From UBA1366 sp047602575 (GTDB taxonomy: Bacteria > Bacillota > Clostridia > Oscillospirales > Ruminococcaceae), in NCBI GenBank assembly GCA_047602575.1, contig JASGGY010000003.1:930001-994000 (forward strand): a DNA stretch of 64,000 nucleotides, read 5' to 3'. Numbering within the stretch: the stretch's first letter is position 1; each line of letters starts with the position of its first letter. Under the pieces are notes generated by a model. That model was given only the letters and a program-made list of their open reading frames with translations. It did not search any database and was not told the DNA's origin. Both the position numbers and the translations under genes were made by a program. Shown in pieces: positions 26,300 to 35,247 of the stretch.

Positions 26300-27439
26300 A
26301 TGAGCGCAAGCGACAAAAAGAACATCATCGACAGCCTGATGGATCAGGGCAGGGCAAACGGCAAGCTCACCGCCAAGGAGGTCACCGACGCGCTGGAAAA
26401 GCTCGACTTCGACGTGGATCAGATGGAAACCTTCTATGACAGCTGTGCGAATTTCAACATCGAAATCATTGACGACATCATCCCCGACGATCCGCTGCTG
26501 CTCGTTGCGGGCGACGACGATTTAAGCGCGGAAACCATTGACATTTCGCTTTCCACCGAGGGGATTGCCATCGACGACCCAGTCAAGATTTACCTCAAGG
26601 AAATCGGACGCGTTCCCCTGTTGAGCGCGGAGGAGGAAATCCAGCTCGCCGAGCAAATGGCTGCCGCCAAGCGCCTTGCCGAAACCGAGGGCATCGATCC
26701 GGACGACGCAAAGTCCGCCTATGCGAGAAAGCGCCTTGCGGAAGCAAACCTGCGCCTTGTGGTTTCCATCGCCAAGAAATACGTGGGCAGGGGCATGAGC
26801 TTCCTTGACCTGATTCAGGAGGGCAACCTCGGCCTGATCAAGGCGGTTGAGAAGTTCGATTACACCAAGGGCTTCAAGTTTTCAACCTACGCGACCTGGT
26901 GGATCAGACAGGCAATCACCCGCGCCATCGCCGATCAGGCGCGCACCATCCGTATTCCCGTGCATATGGTGGAAACCATCACCAAGGTGAAAAAGGTGTC
27001 CAGCCAGCTGCTTCACAAAAACGGACACGATCCCAGCCCCGATGAAATCGCGCAGGAGCTTGATATGCCCGTGGAGCGTGTGCGCGAAATCATGCGCATC
27101 GCACAGGATCCTGTTTCGCTGGAAACCCCCATCGGCGAGGAGGAGGATTCGCATTTAGGCGACTTCATCCCCGACGAAGACGCGCCCGCACCCGCCGACG
27201 CGGCAAGCCTTGTTTTACTCAAGGAGCAGATCAATCAGGTGCTTGCCACACTCACCGACCGCGAAGAAAAGGTGCTGCGCCTGCGCTTCGGCTTAGAGGA
27301 CGGACGCTCCCGCACACTCGAGGAAGTCGGTCAGCGCTTTAACGTCACACGCGAACGCATTCGCCAGATCGAAGCAAAAGCCCTGCGCAAGCTGCGCCAC
27401 CCCAACCGCAGCAACAAGGTGCGGGATTATCTGGATTAA
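26300..27439 (+). CDS. rpoD: Primary sigma factor SigA/RpoD
   Basis: The housekeeping sigma subunit of RNA polymerase, 379 residues. Region 1.1 is at the N-terminus; region 1.2 begins at DDPVKIYLKEIGRVPLL; region 2 has LVVSIAKKYVGRGMSFLDLIQEGN and KGFKFSTYATWWIRQAI (-10 recognition); region 3 has RTIRIPVHMVETI; region 4 has LRLRFGLEDGRSRTLEEVG and NVTRERIRQIEAKALRKLRH (-35 recognition). The ATG at 26300 follows AAAGGA. The 243 bases upstream of it hold no feature I can name. Confidence 0.98.
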   Translation: MSASDKKNIIDSLMDQGRANGKLTAKEVTDALEKLDFDVDQMETFYDSCANFNIEIIDDIIPDDPLLLVAGDDDLSAETIDISLSTEGIAIDDPVKIYLKEIGRVPLLSAEEEIQLAEQMAAAKRLAETEGIDPDDAKSAYARKRLAEANLRLVVSIAKKYVGRGMSFLDLIQEGNLGLIKAVEKFDYTKGFKFSTYATWWIRQAITRAIADQARTIRIPVHMVETITKVKKVSSQLLHKNGHDPSPDEIAQELDMPVERVREIMRIAQDPVSLETPIGEEEDSHLGDFIPDEDAPAPADAASLVLLKEQINQVLATLTDREEKVLRLRFGLEDGRSRTLEEVGQRFNVTRERIRQIEAKALRKLRHPNRSNKVRDYLD

Positions 27440-27481
27440 ACAACCAACATTGTACGCCGATAGGGCGAAAGGAGTTACCAA

Positions 27482-27940
27482 ATGAATCTGACGCTGGAGT
27501 CCGATTATGCCGTAAGGATTGTTTCCTGCCTGGCCGCCGACGGCAAGCGCATGGACGCAAAGGCGATTGCCGAAAAGACTTGTGTGAGCCTGCGGTTTTC
27601 GCTGAAAATCCTGCGCAAGCTTGTCAACGCCGGTTTCATCACCTCGTTTAAGGGAACACAGGGCGGCTATACCATCGCCAAGAGTCCGTTTGACATCACG
27701 CTGTGCGACGTGATTGAAGCCATTGAGGGAAAATACGTGTTCAGCCGCTGCTTAGAAAGCGCAGAAAACCCCTGTTCCCGTGGGATGTCCGGGATGTGCT
27801 GCTATCAAAATGCGTTCCGGGAGATTACATACATGGTCAGGGAAAAGCTGCTTGAATACAATTTCGGCGAGCTGCTTTTAAAACAAGACAAACTGCTGGA
27901 GGAGCTCAGGCACACCAGCCCTGCATTGGTGCAGAAGTAG
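27482..27940 (+). CDS. Rrf2 family transcription regulator with Cys cluster
   Basis: A 152-residue regulator with a winged helix-turn-helix (MNLTLESDYAVRIVSCLA, IAEKTCVSLRFSLKILRKLVNAGF, TQGGYTIAKSP) and a Cys group in CLESAENPCSRGMSGMCC. In this family such cysteines often hold an Fe-S cluster that senses iron, nitric oxide or redox state. Its target here is unknown. It begins 42 bases after rpoD behind AAAGGAG and is followed by a terminator, so it may be the last gene of the dgt-dnaG-rpoD unit. Confidence 0.88.
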   Translation: MNLTLESDYAVRIVSCLAADGKRMDAKAIAEKTCVSLRFSLKILRKLVNAGFITSFKGTQGGYTIAKSPFDITLCDVIEAIEGKYVFSRCLESAENPCSRGMSGMCCYQNAFREITYMVREKLLEYNFGELLLKQDKLLEELRHTSPALVQK

Positions 27941-27959
27941 CTTTTCCGCAAAAATCTGA

Positions 27960-27995
27960 CCGCCGCGTTTTGTGAAAGATCCGCGGCGGTTTTTA
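27960..27995 (+). terminator. Terminator after the Rrf2 gene
   Basis: CCGCCGCG / CGCGGCGG stem followed by TTTTT. Confidence 0.85.
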
Positions 27996-28012
27996 CAACG
28001 AAACGGGATTCC

Positions 28013-28828
28013 ATGAGCCTTTTCCATCGAAAGCTCCCGCCGCCTTCATCCGTCGTGATTCCGGAAAATGACGCGCGGGAGCAGGCGCGGCTTGACAAAT
28101 TCCGCCGCAAACGCAAGCGGCGGCGCAGACGGCTGTTCCGCGTGGCTGTGCTTTGTATAGCGGTGCTGTGCGTCAACGCGGCGGCGCTGCTGTTTACGGG
28201 CACACTGCAATTCAACCGTCCCGCAAAGCTCGGCTACGGCGTGCGGGGGACGATCCTCACGGGCGGCGTGGAACAGACGATGCAGGTCGTCAAAGGGCTT
28301 GATTTCGCCTATGCCGTCGCCGCAGAAGGGACGGCGTTCATCGAGCCGGCTTACGAACAAAACCGCGCAGCTTGTGCGGGACTTCTGTTTGGCGCGGCGA
28401 TGCGGCTGACATTCACCGGTTCAGGCACCGCGCAGGCGGACAACTTCATTGCCGCCGCGGGCAATCTGACAGGCTGCCTGCCTCCGCTGATTGTCACGGA
28501 GCTTTACGGGAAATACGCGTTCCTCGCGCCGGACGCGGAAGAAGCCGCACAGACGCTTTCCGATGCCGCAGCGCGGCTCGAACTGGAATACGGTGTCAAG
28601 CCCGTAATCTATTGCTCCGCGCGGGCATACAGCCTGCTCAAGGGGAAGCTGCCGGAGGGATGTGCGCTCTGGGTAACAAGCGTTTTCAAAGCGCCGGCGC
28701 AGGACGGCTGGACGTTTTGGGAATACAGCGCGCGCGTACCCGTGCGCGGAAAAAACGGTACGGATTATCTGCGGGAAAGCGTGTTCCGCGGCTCTGAACG
28801 GGAGCTGGAGGAACTGCGCATCCCCTGA
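28013..28828 (+). CDS. Membrane-anchored GH25-like protein, probably without catalytic pair
   Basis: A 271-residue protein with a basic head (RRKRKRRRRR at about 35-45), one membrane segment (about 46-66) and an extracellular domain. The domain shows the rhythm of a GH25 lysozyme barrel: GLDFAYAVAAEGTAFIEPAYEQN, LPPLIVTELYG, YGVKPVIYCSARAYSLL and DGWTFWEYSARVPVRG. The usual GH25 acidic residues (Asp near the domain start and DxE in the LPPxxDxE strand) read GYGVRG and VTE, so only one acid remains. It may bind cell wall rather than cut it. The family assignment is tentative. The next gene starts 18 bases downstream. Confidence 0.55.
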   Translation: MSLFHRKLPPPSSVVIPENDAREQARLDKFRRKRKRRRRRLFRVAVLCIAVLCVNAAALLFTGTLQFNRPAKLGYGVRGTILTGGVEQTMQVVKGLDFAYAVAAEGTAFIEPAYEQNRAACAGLLFGAAMRLTFTGSGTAQADNFIAAAGNLTGCLPPLIVTELYGKYAFLAPDAEEAAQTLSDAAARLELEYGVKPVIYCSARAYSLLKGKLPEGCALWVTSVFKAPAQDGWTFWEYSARVPVRGKNGTDYLRESVFRGSERELEELRIP

Positions 28829-28846
28829 TCAACAGGAGGGGTTTTG

Positions 28847-30013
28847 ATGTTCAATTTTTCATTTTCACTGCCCACGCGGATTTATTTCGGCAAGGGTGCG
28901 GAGCAGCAGGTCGGCGCACTTTGCGCGGAATATGGCAAAAAGGTGCTCGTGCATTACGGAACGGGTTCCATCAAGAAAAACGGCGTTTATGACAAGGTCA
29001 TCGCTTCGCTGAAAGAAGCCGGTCTTACGGTGTTCGAGCTGGGCGGCGTGAAGCCCAACCCGCGGCTTTCGCTTGTGCAGGAGGGCATTGCGCTGGTGCG
29101 GGAACACGGCATCGGATTCCTGCTGGCGGTGGGCGGCGGAAGCGCCATCGACAGCGCCAAGGCAATCGCCGTGGGCGCGTCCTATGACGGGGATGTGTGG
29201 GATTTCTACTGCGGAAAAGCCCAGCCAAAGACAGCATTGCCCGTGGCAACGGTGCTGACGATTCCGGCGGCGGGGTCAGAAAGCTCCAATTCCTCCGTAA
29301 TCACCAACGAGGACGGCTTGCTCAAATACGGGCTGACCAACGACCTGCTCACGCCGAAGTTCTCAATCATGAATCCGGAATTCACCTATACCCTGCCTGC
29401 GTATCAGATTGCCTGCGGTGCGGCGGACATTCTCGCGCATATGATGGAGCGCTATTTCGTCAACACCCCCCATGTGGATCTGACCGACCGCCTCATTGAG
29501 GGTTCTATAAAAACGCTGCTTGAATTCGCGCCCCGCAGCATCGAAAGCCCGACCGATTACGACACCCGCGCGGAGCTGATGTGGGTGGGAACAATTGCCC
29601 ACAACGGGCTGCTTGACACCGGACGCGGCGGCGACTGGGCTTCCCACGGGATCGAGCATGAGCTGAGCGCGCTGTACGACATTGCCCACGGCGCGGGTCT
29701 GGCAATCATTTTCCCGGCGTGGTTTGAATATGTTTCAAAAACCAATCCCGCGAAAATCGTCCAGTTCGGACGGCGCGTGTTCGGCATTGACGCCACAGAG
29801 GAAGCCTTCGTCATCGGCGAAACCATCCGCCGCCTACGCGCGTTCTTCCGGCAGATCGGCTTGCCGGTTTATCTGCATGAAGCGGGCATCACGCAGGAGC
29901 ATTTCGACGAAATGGCTAAGAAAGCCGTCGCACGCCGCGGCTGGGGCACAATCGGCTCCTACGTCAAGCTGACGACCGAGGATGTGCTTGCGATTTATAC
30001 TTTAGCTCAGTAG
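28847..30013 (+). CDS. Iron-dependent alcohol dehydrogenase (butanol dehydrogenase type)
   Basis: A 388-residue group III alcohol dehydrogenase of the BdhA/YqhD type. Visible are the NAD(P)-binding GGGSAIDSAKAIA, GSESSNSSVITNE, and the metal ligands in ACGAADILAHMMERYF (Asp, His), WASHGIEHELSALYDIAHGAGLA (two His). It reduces aldehydes to alcohols, or the reverse, in the cytoplasm and may serve to re-oxidise NADH during fermentation. The ATG at 28847 follows AGGAGGGG; a TTG directly before it is less likely. A terminator follows. Confidence 0.93.
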   Translation: MFNFSFSLPTRIYFGKGAEQQVGALCAEYGKKVLVHYGTGSIKKNGVYDKVIASLKEAGLTVFELGGVKPNPRLSLVQEGIALVREHGIGFLLAVGGGSAIDSAKAIAVGASYDGDVWDFYCGKAQPKTALPVATVLTIPAAGSESSNSSVITNEDGLLKYGLTNDLLTPKFSIMNPEFTYTLPAYQIACGAADILAHMMERYFVNTPHVDLTDRLIEGSIKTLLEFAPRSIESPTDYDTRAELMWVGTIAHNGLLDTGRGGDWASHGIEHELSALYDIAHGAGLAIIFPAWFEYVSKTNPAKIVQFGRRVFGIDATEEAFVIGETIRRLRAFFRQIGLPVYLHEAGITQEHFDEMAKKAVARRGWGTIGSYVKLTTEDVLAIYTLAQ

Positions 30014-30055
30014 AAGTTAGAGGTCAGAAGCCAGAGGTCAGAGGTCAGAAATTAG

Positions 30056-30095
30056 AACGGGCGCATCTGCATGATTTGCAGATGCGCCCGTTTTA
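30056..30095 (+). terminator. Terminator of the alcohol dehydrogenase gene
   Basis: AACGGGCGCATCTGCA and TGCAGATGCGCCCGTT form a perfect stem followed by TTAG. Short AGAGGTCAG tandem units precede it (30020-30048). Confidence 0.75.
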
Positions 30096-30119
30096 GACTG
30101 ATAGAAAGTTTATGCTCTT

Positions 30120-30253
30120 TTTTTGAGCGCCCCAAAGAATCACAAAATAGCAGCTAAAGCACAAAGTCGCAACGAAAATCAAAGTATAAACGATAAAACA
30201 ACGGGTTTCCAGAGGGGGCAACGCCCCCTTTGGTTGGGTTTTATCAAAAGCCT
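30120..30253 (-). repeat. Dispersed hairpin element, copy 8 (single hairpin)
   Basis: On the minus strand AACCAAAGGGGGC / GCCCCCTCTGG form one fused hairpin (30209-30233), followed by GAAACCCGTTGTTTT and a tail that matches copies 1 and 4 (for example TTTGTGCTTTAGC and GGGGCGCTC). It begins four bases after the stop of the neighbouring gene. Confidence 0.8.
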
Positions 30254-30257
30254 ATCG

Positions 30258-31253
30258 TTAGTTTGATGAAATGATTTTGCTGCGCTGGGCGATTGCGTCT
30301 TCATCGGAAAGTTCGTCGGAGGCTTTTGCATCGGCGAGGGTTCCGACAATGTCGTCGGCGACGGTGTCCTGTGTCTGGGGGGAGGTCAACGGGCCGCCCT
30401 GACGCTGGACAATGCCCATCTTATCGAGCAGCTGGAGCGCTTTTAAAAAGCTTAACACAAACACATTGCGCTCGCGGTAAAGCTCGATGCGGTAGTCGAG
30501 CCGGTCAGGTAGCATATTCACCAGCCCCTGCGCAAGGGTTTTCAGCGTTGCCTTTGCGGAAAACTGTGCGTGACCGAGTACCTTGCGGGCATAGTCCTGC
30601 GAAATGGCTTCCTCGGCAAAGAGCTTGATGGCGTTTCCGGTGGCATCAAGCCTGAAGTTGAACGCCATGAGCTGATGCGCGGCGGTTTCCTTGTCTGCGC
30701 AGACATAGATGTTGCTGTTTTGAAAGCGCATAATGTTGATGGTGTCAATGAAGATGCCTTCGCCGGGGGTGATGATGCGCTCCTTGCCCTGCGCCATGAA
30801 CGCGAAGTTGACAAAGTCCGACGTGCTGATGATCAGCGACAGCGAGCCGTCGTCAAGCACAACGTCCAGCGCGCCCTTGAACATCCCCTGATAAGCGATC
30901 CCCGCAGCAACGGAACCGGTGACAACCGCGCAAAGCGGCTTTGTCGTGTCGGGAACGCCGTCGTTTCCGGTGGTGACGAAATACTGGTGCTTGTCGATGT
31001 ACTGGCGGGCGGTCTGCTCGCTCGAGAACATCCAAACAGAAAGCCGTTTTAAATGGCTCAGCGCAAGGCGCGGGTAGGCGTTGTTCGTGCCGTAGGTTTC
31101 CGGCGTGGTTTCCTGCCCAAGCAGCACCCAAATCTGTTCCTGTTTAAACAGCGTAATCATAATCTCCGCAATTTTCTGGCGCGTATGATTCATCTGATCC
31201 TGCGGGATTTTCCGCAGCTCCATCATCATTTCCTGAACCTGATTGACTTCCAT
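30258..31253 (-). CDS. Soluble protein of unknown function (331 residues)
   Basis: I do not recognise the family with confidence. No signal peptide or membrane segment is visible. The N-terminal 50 residues are helical (EVNQVQEMMMELRKIPQ) and are followed by an alpha/beta domain with KRLSVWMFSSEQTARQYIDK, somewhat like SseB-type domains, and the Ser/Asp-rich C-terminus looks disordered. The ATG at 31253 has only a weak ribosome site. The promoter lies inside the terminator loop of the arginine cluster upstream. Confidence 0.6.
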   Translation of the reverse strand: MEVNQVQEMMMELRKIPQDQMNHTRQKIAEIMITLFKQEQIWVLLGQETTPETYGTNNAYPRLALSHLKRLSVWMFSSEQTARQYIDKHQYFVTTGNDGVPDTTKPLCAVVTGSVAAGIAYQGMFKGALDVVLDDGSLSLIISTSDFVNFAFMAQGKERIITPGEGIFIDTINIMRFQNSNIYVCADKETAAHQLMAFNFRLDATGNAIKLFAEEAISQDYARKVLGHAQFSAKATLKTLAQGLVNMLPDRLDYRIELYRERNVFVLSFLKALQLLDKMGIVQRQGGPLTSPQTQDTVADDIVGTLADAKASDELSDEDAIAQRSKIISSN

Positions 31254-31307
31254 AAATATAACCACACTTCCGCATTGTTTTGTAATTTTTTACAGTGCAT
31301 CCGACAT

Positions 31308-31344
31308 AAAAACAGCCGGCTTATTTATTATAGCACAAGCCGGC
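31308..31344 (-). terminator. Terminator of the arginine cluster
   Basis: On the minus strand GCCGGCTT (31344-31337) pairs with AAGCCGGC (31322-31315), followed by TGTTTTTATG. The loop contains the -10 box of the next gene's promoter. Confidence 0.65.
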
Positions 31345-31355
31345 ATATTTTTCAA
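31327..31355 (-). promoter_or_regulatory. Promoter of the 331-residue protein, within the argF terminator
   Basis: On the minus strand TTGAAA (31355-31350), a 17-base spacer ending in TGTGC, and TATAAT (31332-31327). The -10 box lies in the loop of the terminator hairpin and the spacer covers its left arm. Confidence 0.65.
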
Positions 31356-31381
31356 TTGTTTTTTTGTGAGAAAGTGAAATT

Positions 31382-32290
31382 TTAATTTTTCATAAGCTTG
31401 ACGAGAACCGCTTTCTGCGCGTGCAGCCGGTTTTCGGCTTCCTCGAAAATCTCGTTTGCATGGGCTTCAAAGACCTTTGCAGTGATTTCCTCCTCGCGAT
31501 GGGCGGGCAGACAATGCTGCACCATTGCATCGGGCTTCGCAAGCGCCATGATGTCGTCGTTGATCTGGAAGTCCGCGAACGCGATTTTCCGCTGCGCCGT
31601 TTCGCCCTCCTGTCCCATTGACGCCCACACGTCCGTCACCACAACATCCGCGTCCTTTACCGCTTTGGCGGGCGAATCCGTGAGGGTGAACTGATCGCCG
31701 CAGGAATACGCAAATTCCAGCACCGCCGCGTCAGGCTGATAGCCGGCCGGACACGCGCACGACACCTGCATACCGACCTTCAGCCCGCCCACGATGAGCG
31801 AGTTCGCCATGTTGTTTCCGTCGCCGATGTAGCACAGCTTCAGCCCCTCAAAGCGGCCCTTGAATTCCCGGATCGTCAGCAGATCCGCCAGCACCTGACA
31901 CGGATGTGAAAAATCCGTCAGTCCGTTGATGACGGGGATTGCGCCGTACTGCGCCAAATCCTCGACTTCCCTTTGTTCAAACGTCCGGATCATGATGCCG
32001 TCAATGTAGCGCGACAGAACCCGTGCGGTGTCCTGAACCGGCTCGCCCCGCCCGATCTGAAGGTCGTTTGCCGATAAGAACAGCGGGTTACCGCCGAGCT
32101 GGTACATTCCCGTTTCAAAGGAAACGCGCGTCCGCGTCGAGGCTTTCTGGAAAATCATGCCCAGTGTTTTTCCCTCGAGATGCTTGTGTGCGATGCCGTT
32201 TTTCTGCTCGTATTTGAGCTGATCGGCGAGGTTTAAGATGTCAATGATTTCATCCTTGGTCAAATCAAGAAGCTTGAGTAGGTGTTTCAT
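31382..32290 (-). CDS. argF: Ornithine carbamoyltransferase
   Basis: Joins ornithine and carbamoyl phosphate to citrulline, the sixth step of arginine synthesis. The 302-residue protein shows the carbamoyl phosphate site STRTR (51-55), the HPCQ motif (129-132), and HCLPAHR near 265, which marks it as an ornithine rather than aspartate enzyme. The ATG overlaps the stop of the upstream gene by four bases. It is the last gene of the arginine cluster. Confidence 0.97.
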   Translation of the reverse strand: MKHLLKLLDLTKDEIIDILNLADQLKYEQKNGIAHKHLEGKTLGMIFQKASTRTRVSFETGMYQLGGNPLFLSANDLQIGRGEPVQDTARVLSRYIDGIMIRTFEQREVEDLAQYGAIPVINGLTDFSHPCQVLADLLTIREFKGRFEGLKLCYIGDGNNMANSLIVGGLKVGMQVSCACPAGYQPDAAVLEFAYSCGDQFTLTDSPAKAVKDADVVVTDVWASMGQEGETAQRKIAFADFQINDDIMALAKPDAMVQHCLPAHREEEITAKVFEAHANEIFEEAENRLHAQKAVLVKLMKN

Positions 32291-33147
32291 ATGGTTTCTC
32301 CTTCTGTTTGTGTTTGGTGTTCTTGGTACTTTTTCTTTGCGTGGGCATAATCGCGCTCAACTGAGTTACGTTCTTTTTCCGTTTCACAAAGCTGCAAGGC
32401 CTGACTTTTATACGATGCTTCCTCCTGCGGATTGTTCAGGAGCATATAGCTGATTCCTTTGACTACGCATACGCACCGCTTCAACCCGCGGTCGATATTG
32501 TCCTGAATGGGCGCAAGCAGTAAAAGTGCTGTTTGCGCATCCATGCGATTGTTGAAGTACTCCGCAATGATACAGCGGATTAATACACCCTCATCGCCGT
32601 CGTCGATAAATTTGTGTAATTCATGATAATACTGGTTATAAATCCGCTCCGCATCCGCTAAGTCATCCTCTCGCGAATAGAGTAAAAGGTATAGTTTCGC
32701 ATATTCCATCCGCTCGCGCTGATCGGTAATGGAATGTACGGTTTTGGGGTTGTAGTCCAGCGTGTAGCGCGCCATCATATCCCGCGCGGCTTTCGGTTCA
32801 TCCAGAATCAGATAATACCCTGTCAGTGTCTTGATGATTATATTTCGCCAGACTTTATTTTTTTCCATGTTTGCTGCCGTATACAGCTTCTGCAGCGTCT
32901 GCGGGGAATATTCTTTTGTCCGGACATATTCCTTTAGCAATCTGGCATACCTTCCCACGCTGCCCAGCCAGAAAATCAACATATAGATTACATAGAGCAC
33001 AATGGTCAGCCCAAGTGTTCCCGGAATGGCAACAAGCAGAAATTTGGGATTGAGTTGAAATAAAACGAAAATCACCACAGCCGCTATGCCAAAGATTAAC
33101 CACCAAGCTAAAATCACTTTCACTGTGATAACAATATTCCTTTTCAT
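32287..33147 (-). CDS. Membrane protein with TPR-like tail, inside the arg cluster
   Basis: A 286-residue protein with two membrane segments at about 10-30 and 37-60, then a soluble helical region with repeated helix pairs of TPR-like spacing (YAKLYLLLYSREDDLADAERIYNQYYHEL and similar). No named family was recognised. AGGGGGC precedes the ATG and its stop overlaps the argF start (ATGA), so translation of the two is probably coupled. Its place in the operon hints at co-regulation with arginine synthesis, not at a known enzymatic role. Confidence 0.7.
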   Translation of the reverse strand: MKRNIVITVKVILAWWLIFGIAAVVIFVLFQLNPKFLLVAIPGTLGLTIVLYVIYMLIFWLGSVGRYARLLKEYVRTKEYSPQTLQKLYTAANMEKNKVWRNIIIKTLTGYYLILDEPKAARDMMARYTLDYNPKTVHSITDQRERMEYAKLYLLLYSREDDLADAERIYNQYYHELHKFIDDGDEGVLIRCIIAEYFNNRMDAQTALLLLAPIQDNIDRGLKRCVCVVKGISYMLLNNPQEEASYKSQALQLCETEKERNSVERDYAHAKKKYQEHQTQTEGETI

Positions 33148-33170
33148 GATGTCTGCCCCCTGTATGATGT

Positions 33171-34334
33171 TTAGTCCAGAAGCTTGGCTAAAATTGTCAT
33201 CCCCGCGTCGATTTCGTCTTTGGTAATATTCAGCGGCGGCAGGAACCGCAGCTTTTCTTTCGCCGTCAGAATCAGCAAGCCGTTTTCCGCGCAGGCTTTA
33301 CAGATTGCGGCGGCATTTTTTGTTTTGAGCCGGATGCCGAGCATCAGCCCGAGCCCGTCCACACCGTCAACCTCCGGAAGCTCCGCAAGCTTTTCGCGGA
33401 AATACGCCGCCTTTTCGCTGACAGCGGCGAGAAAGCCCGCTGCGGTGACTTGTTCTAAAACCGCAAGTCCGCCCGCGCAGCACACGGGATTTCCGCCGAA
33501 GGTCGAGCCGTGCGTTCCCGCGGTCAGCACGCCGGCGCATTGCTCGCCCGCCAGACAAGCCCCGATCGGCAAGCCGCCCGCAAGCCCCTTGGCGAGCGTC
33601 GTGATGTCGGGCTTGATGCCGAACTGCGCCGACGCAAGGAACGTTCCCGTCCTGCCCACGCCCGTCTGCACCTCATCGCAGATGGTCAGAATGTCGCGCT
33701 TTGCGCATTCCGCAGCCAGCGCCTTGACATAGTCCGCATCCAGCTTGATGATGCCGCCCTCGCCCTGCACGCACTCAAACATCACCGCGCAGACCGTTGC
33801 GTCAAGCTTGCCCAGCAGGTCGTCGATGTCGTTGGGCTGTGCGTTCACAAAGCCCTCCACAAAGGGGAAAAAGTAGTTGTGAAAGCTCTCCTGCCCCGTT
33901 GCGGACAGCGTGCAGAGCGTGCGTCCGTGGAAGCTGTTTGTGAGCGTCACAATCGTGCTGCGCCCCTTGCCGTATTTGTCGAAGCTGTATTTGCGTGCAA
34001 GCTTGATCGCGCACTCGTTTGCCTCCGCGCCGCTGTTGCCGAAAAACACGTTCTGATAGCCCGCCGCCGCGCAAAGCTTTTCTGCAAAGTCCGCCTGTAC
34101 TTTTGTGTAATAATAATTCGACGTGTGCTGCAATTTGCGTACCTGTGCGCAGACTGCGTCCGCCCATGCCGAATCGGCATAGCCTAAGCTGTTAGTCCCG
34201 ATGCCGCTGCCAAAGTCGATGTAAGACTTCCCATCCTCGTCAACGGCATTCCTGCCGCTGCCGCTGTCAAGTACCACGGCATACCGTCCGTAGGTTCCCA
34301 TCACATGGTTGTTGAATTGCTCGATTGTCCCCAT
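33171..34334 (-). CDS. argD: Acetylornithine aminotransferase
   Basis: PLP enzyme that converts N-acetylglutamate semialdehyde and glutamate to acetylornithine and 2-oxoglutarate. The 387-residue protein has the class III features: FFGNSGAEANECAIKLAR, FHGRTLCTLSATGQ, CDEVQTGVGRTGTFLA and the PLP lysine in TTLAKGLAGGLPIGA, then GTHGSTFGGNPV. The ATG at 34334 is chosen from GAGGGAG upstream and the family start (GTIEQFNNHVMGTYGRY). Confidence 0.95.
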   Translation of the reverse strand: MGTIEQFNNHVMGTYGRYAVVLDSGSGRNAVDEDGKSYIDFGSGIGTNSLGYADSAWADAVCAQVRKLQHTSNYYYTKVQADFAEKLCAAAGYQNVFFGNSGAEANECAIKLARKYSFDKYGKGRSTIVTLTNSFHGRTLCTLSATGQESFHNYFFPFVEGFVNAQPNDIDDLLGKLDATVCAVMFECVQGEGGIIKLDADYVKALAAECAKRDILTICDEVQTGVGRTGTFLASAQFGIKPDITTLAKGLAGGLPIGACLAGEQCAGVLTAGTHGSTFGGNPVCCAGGLAVLEQVTAAGFLAAVSEKAAYFREKLAELPEVDGVDGLGLMLGIRLKTKNAAAICKACAENGLLILTAKEKLRFLPPLNITKDEIDAGMTILAKLLD

Positions 34335-34386
34335 TTTGTACTCCCTCTTTTCTGTGAAAAGCACTGCCGCTTGCTCGCGGTGCGCT

Positions 34387-35247
34387 TTATATAAACTGCG
34401 TTCCGATGCCCTCATTGGAGAGCAGCTCAATTAAAATGGAATGCGGAATTCGCCCGTCGATGATGGAGGTTTTCTTCACCCCGCGTCGGACGGCTTCCAC
34501 GCAGCATTCGATTTTCGGAATCATGCCGCCTGAAATGATGCCCGTTTTCTTCAGATACGGCACCTCGCTTACGTTCACGGTCGGGATGAGGGTGGACGCG
34601 TCGTCCTTGTTTTCGAGCAAGCCCACGATGTCGGTCATCAGGATGAGGTTCTCCGCGCGCAGACAGGACGCGATGCGCGCGGCGGCGGTGTCGGCGTTGA
34701 TGTTATAGGTCTGTCCGTCCTCGCCGATGCCCACGGTCGCGATGATCGGCACATAGCCGTTTGCCAGCGCGTCCAGAATGGGCTTGGTGGTGACTTTTTT
34801 AATCTCGCCGACAAAGCCGAGATCGACTTCCCCCTCCAGCTTCTGGGCAAGAATCATCTCCCCGTCAACACCGCACATCCCGAGCGCCTTGCCCCCGTGC
34901 TTCTGCAGATGCGCGACCAGCTCCTTGTTGACTTTTCCGGTAAGCACCATCTGTACGATTTCCATCGTCGCCTCGTCGGTGTAACGCAGCCCGCCCACGA
35001 ACTTACTCTGGATGCCGACACGGGTGAGCATCTCGTTGATTTCCGGTCCTCCGCCGTGGACGAGCACCACGCGGATTCCCACCGCGCCCAGCAGCACGAT
35101 GTCGCTCATAACGGCTTCCTTGAGCGATTCGTCGGTCATGGCGTTTCCGCCGTATTTCACCACAACGATTTTGTTGTTATACTTCTGGATGTAGGGCAGC
35201 GCGTCAATCAGAACGCGCGACCGCAGTTCGTTTGCAATCTCCTTCAT
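34387..35247 (-). CDS. argB: N-acetylglutamate kinase
   Basis: Phosphorylates N-acetylglutamate, the second step of arginine synthesis and often the arginine-sensitive one. The 286-residue protein has VVKYGGNAM, VLVHGGGPEIN, FVGGLRYTDEATME, NINADTAAARIAS and SGGMIPKIECC, the standard landmarks of the amino acid kinase fold. Its ATG overlaps the stop of the upstream flavin protein gene by four bases. Confidence 0.97.
   Translation of the reverse strand: MKEIANELRSRVLIDALPYIQKYNNKIVVVKYGGNAMTDESLKEAVMSDIVLLGAVGIRVVLVHGGGPEINEMLTRVGIQSKFVGGLRYTDEATMEIVQMVLTGKVNKELVAHLQKHGGKALGMCGVDGEMILAQKLEGEVDLGFVGEIKKVTTKPILDALANGYVPIIATVGIGEDGQTYNINADTAAARIASCLRAENLILMTDIVGLLENKDDASTLIPTVNVSEVPYLKKTGIISGGMIPKIECCVEAVRRGVKKTSIIDGRIPHSILIELLSNEGIGTQFI

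Noticed and set aside
30018..30050. Tandem AGAGGTCAG units as a minisatellite
   Set aside because: Only about three imperfect units; too short to claim.
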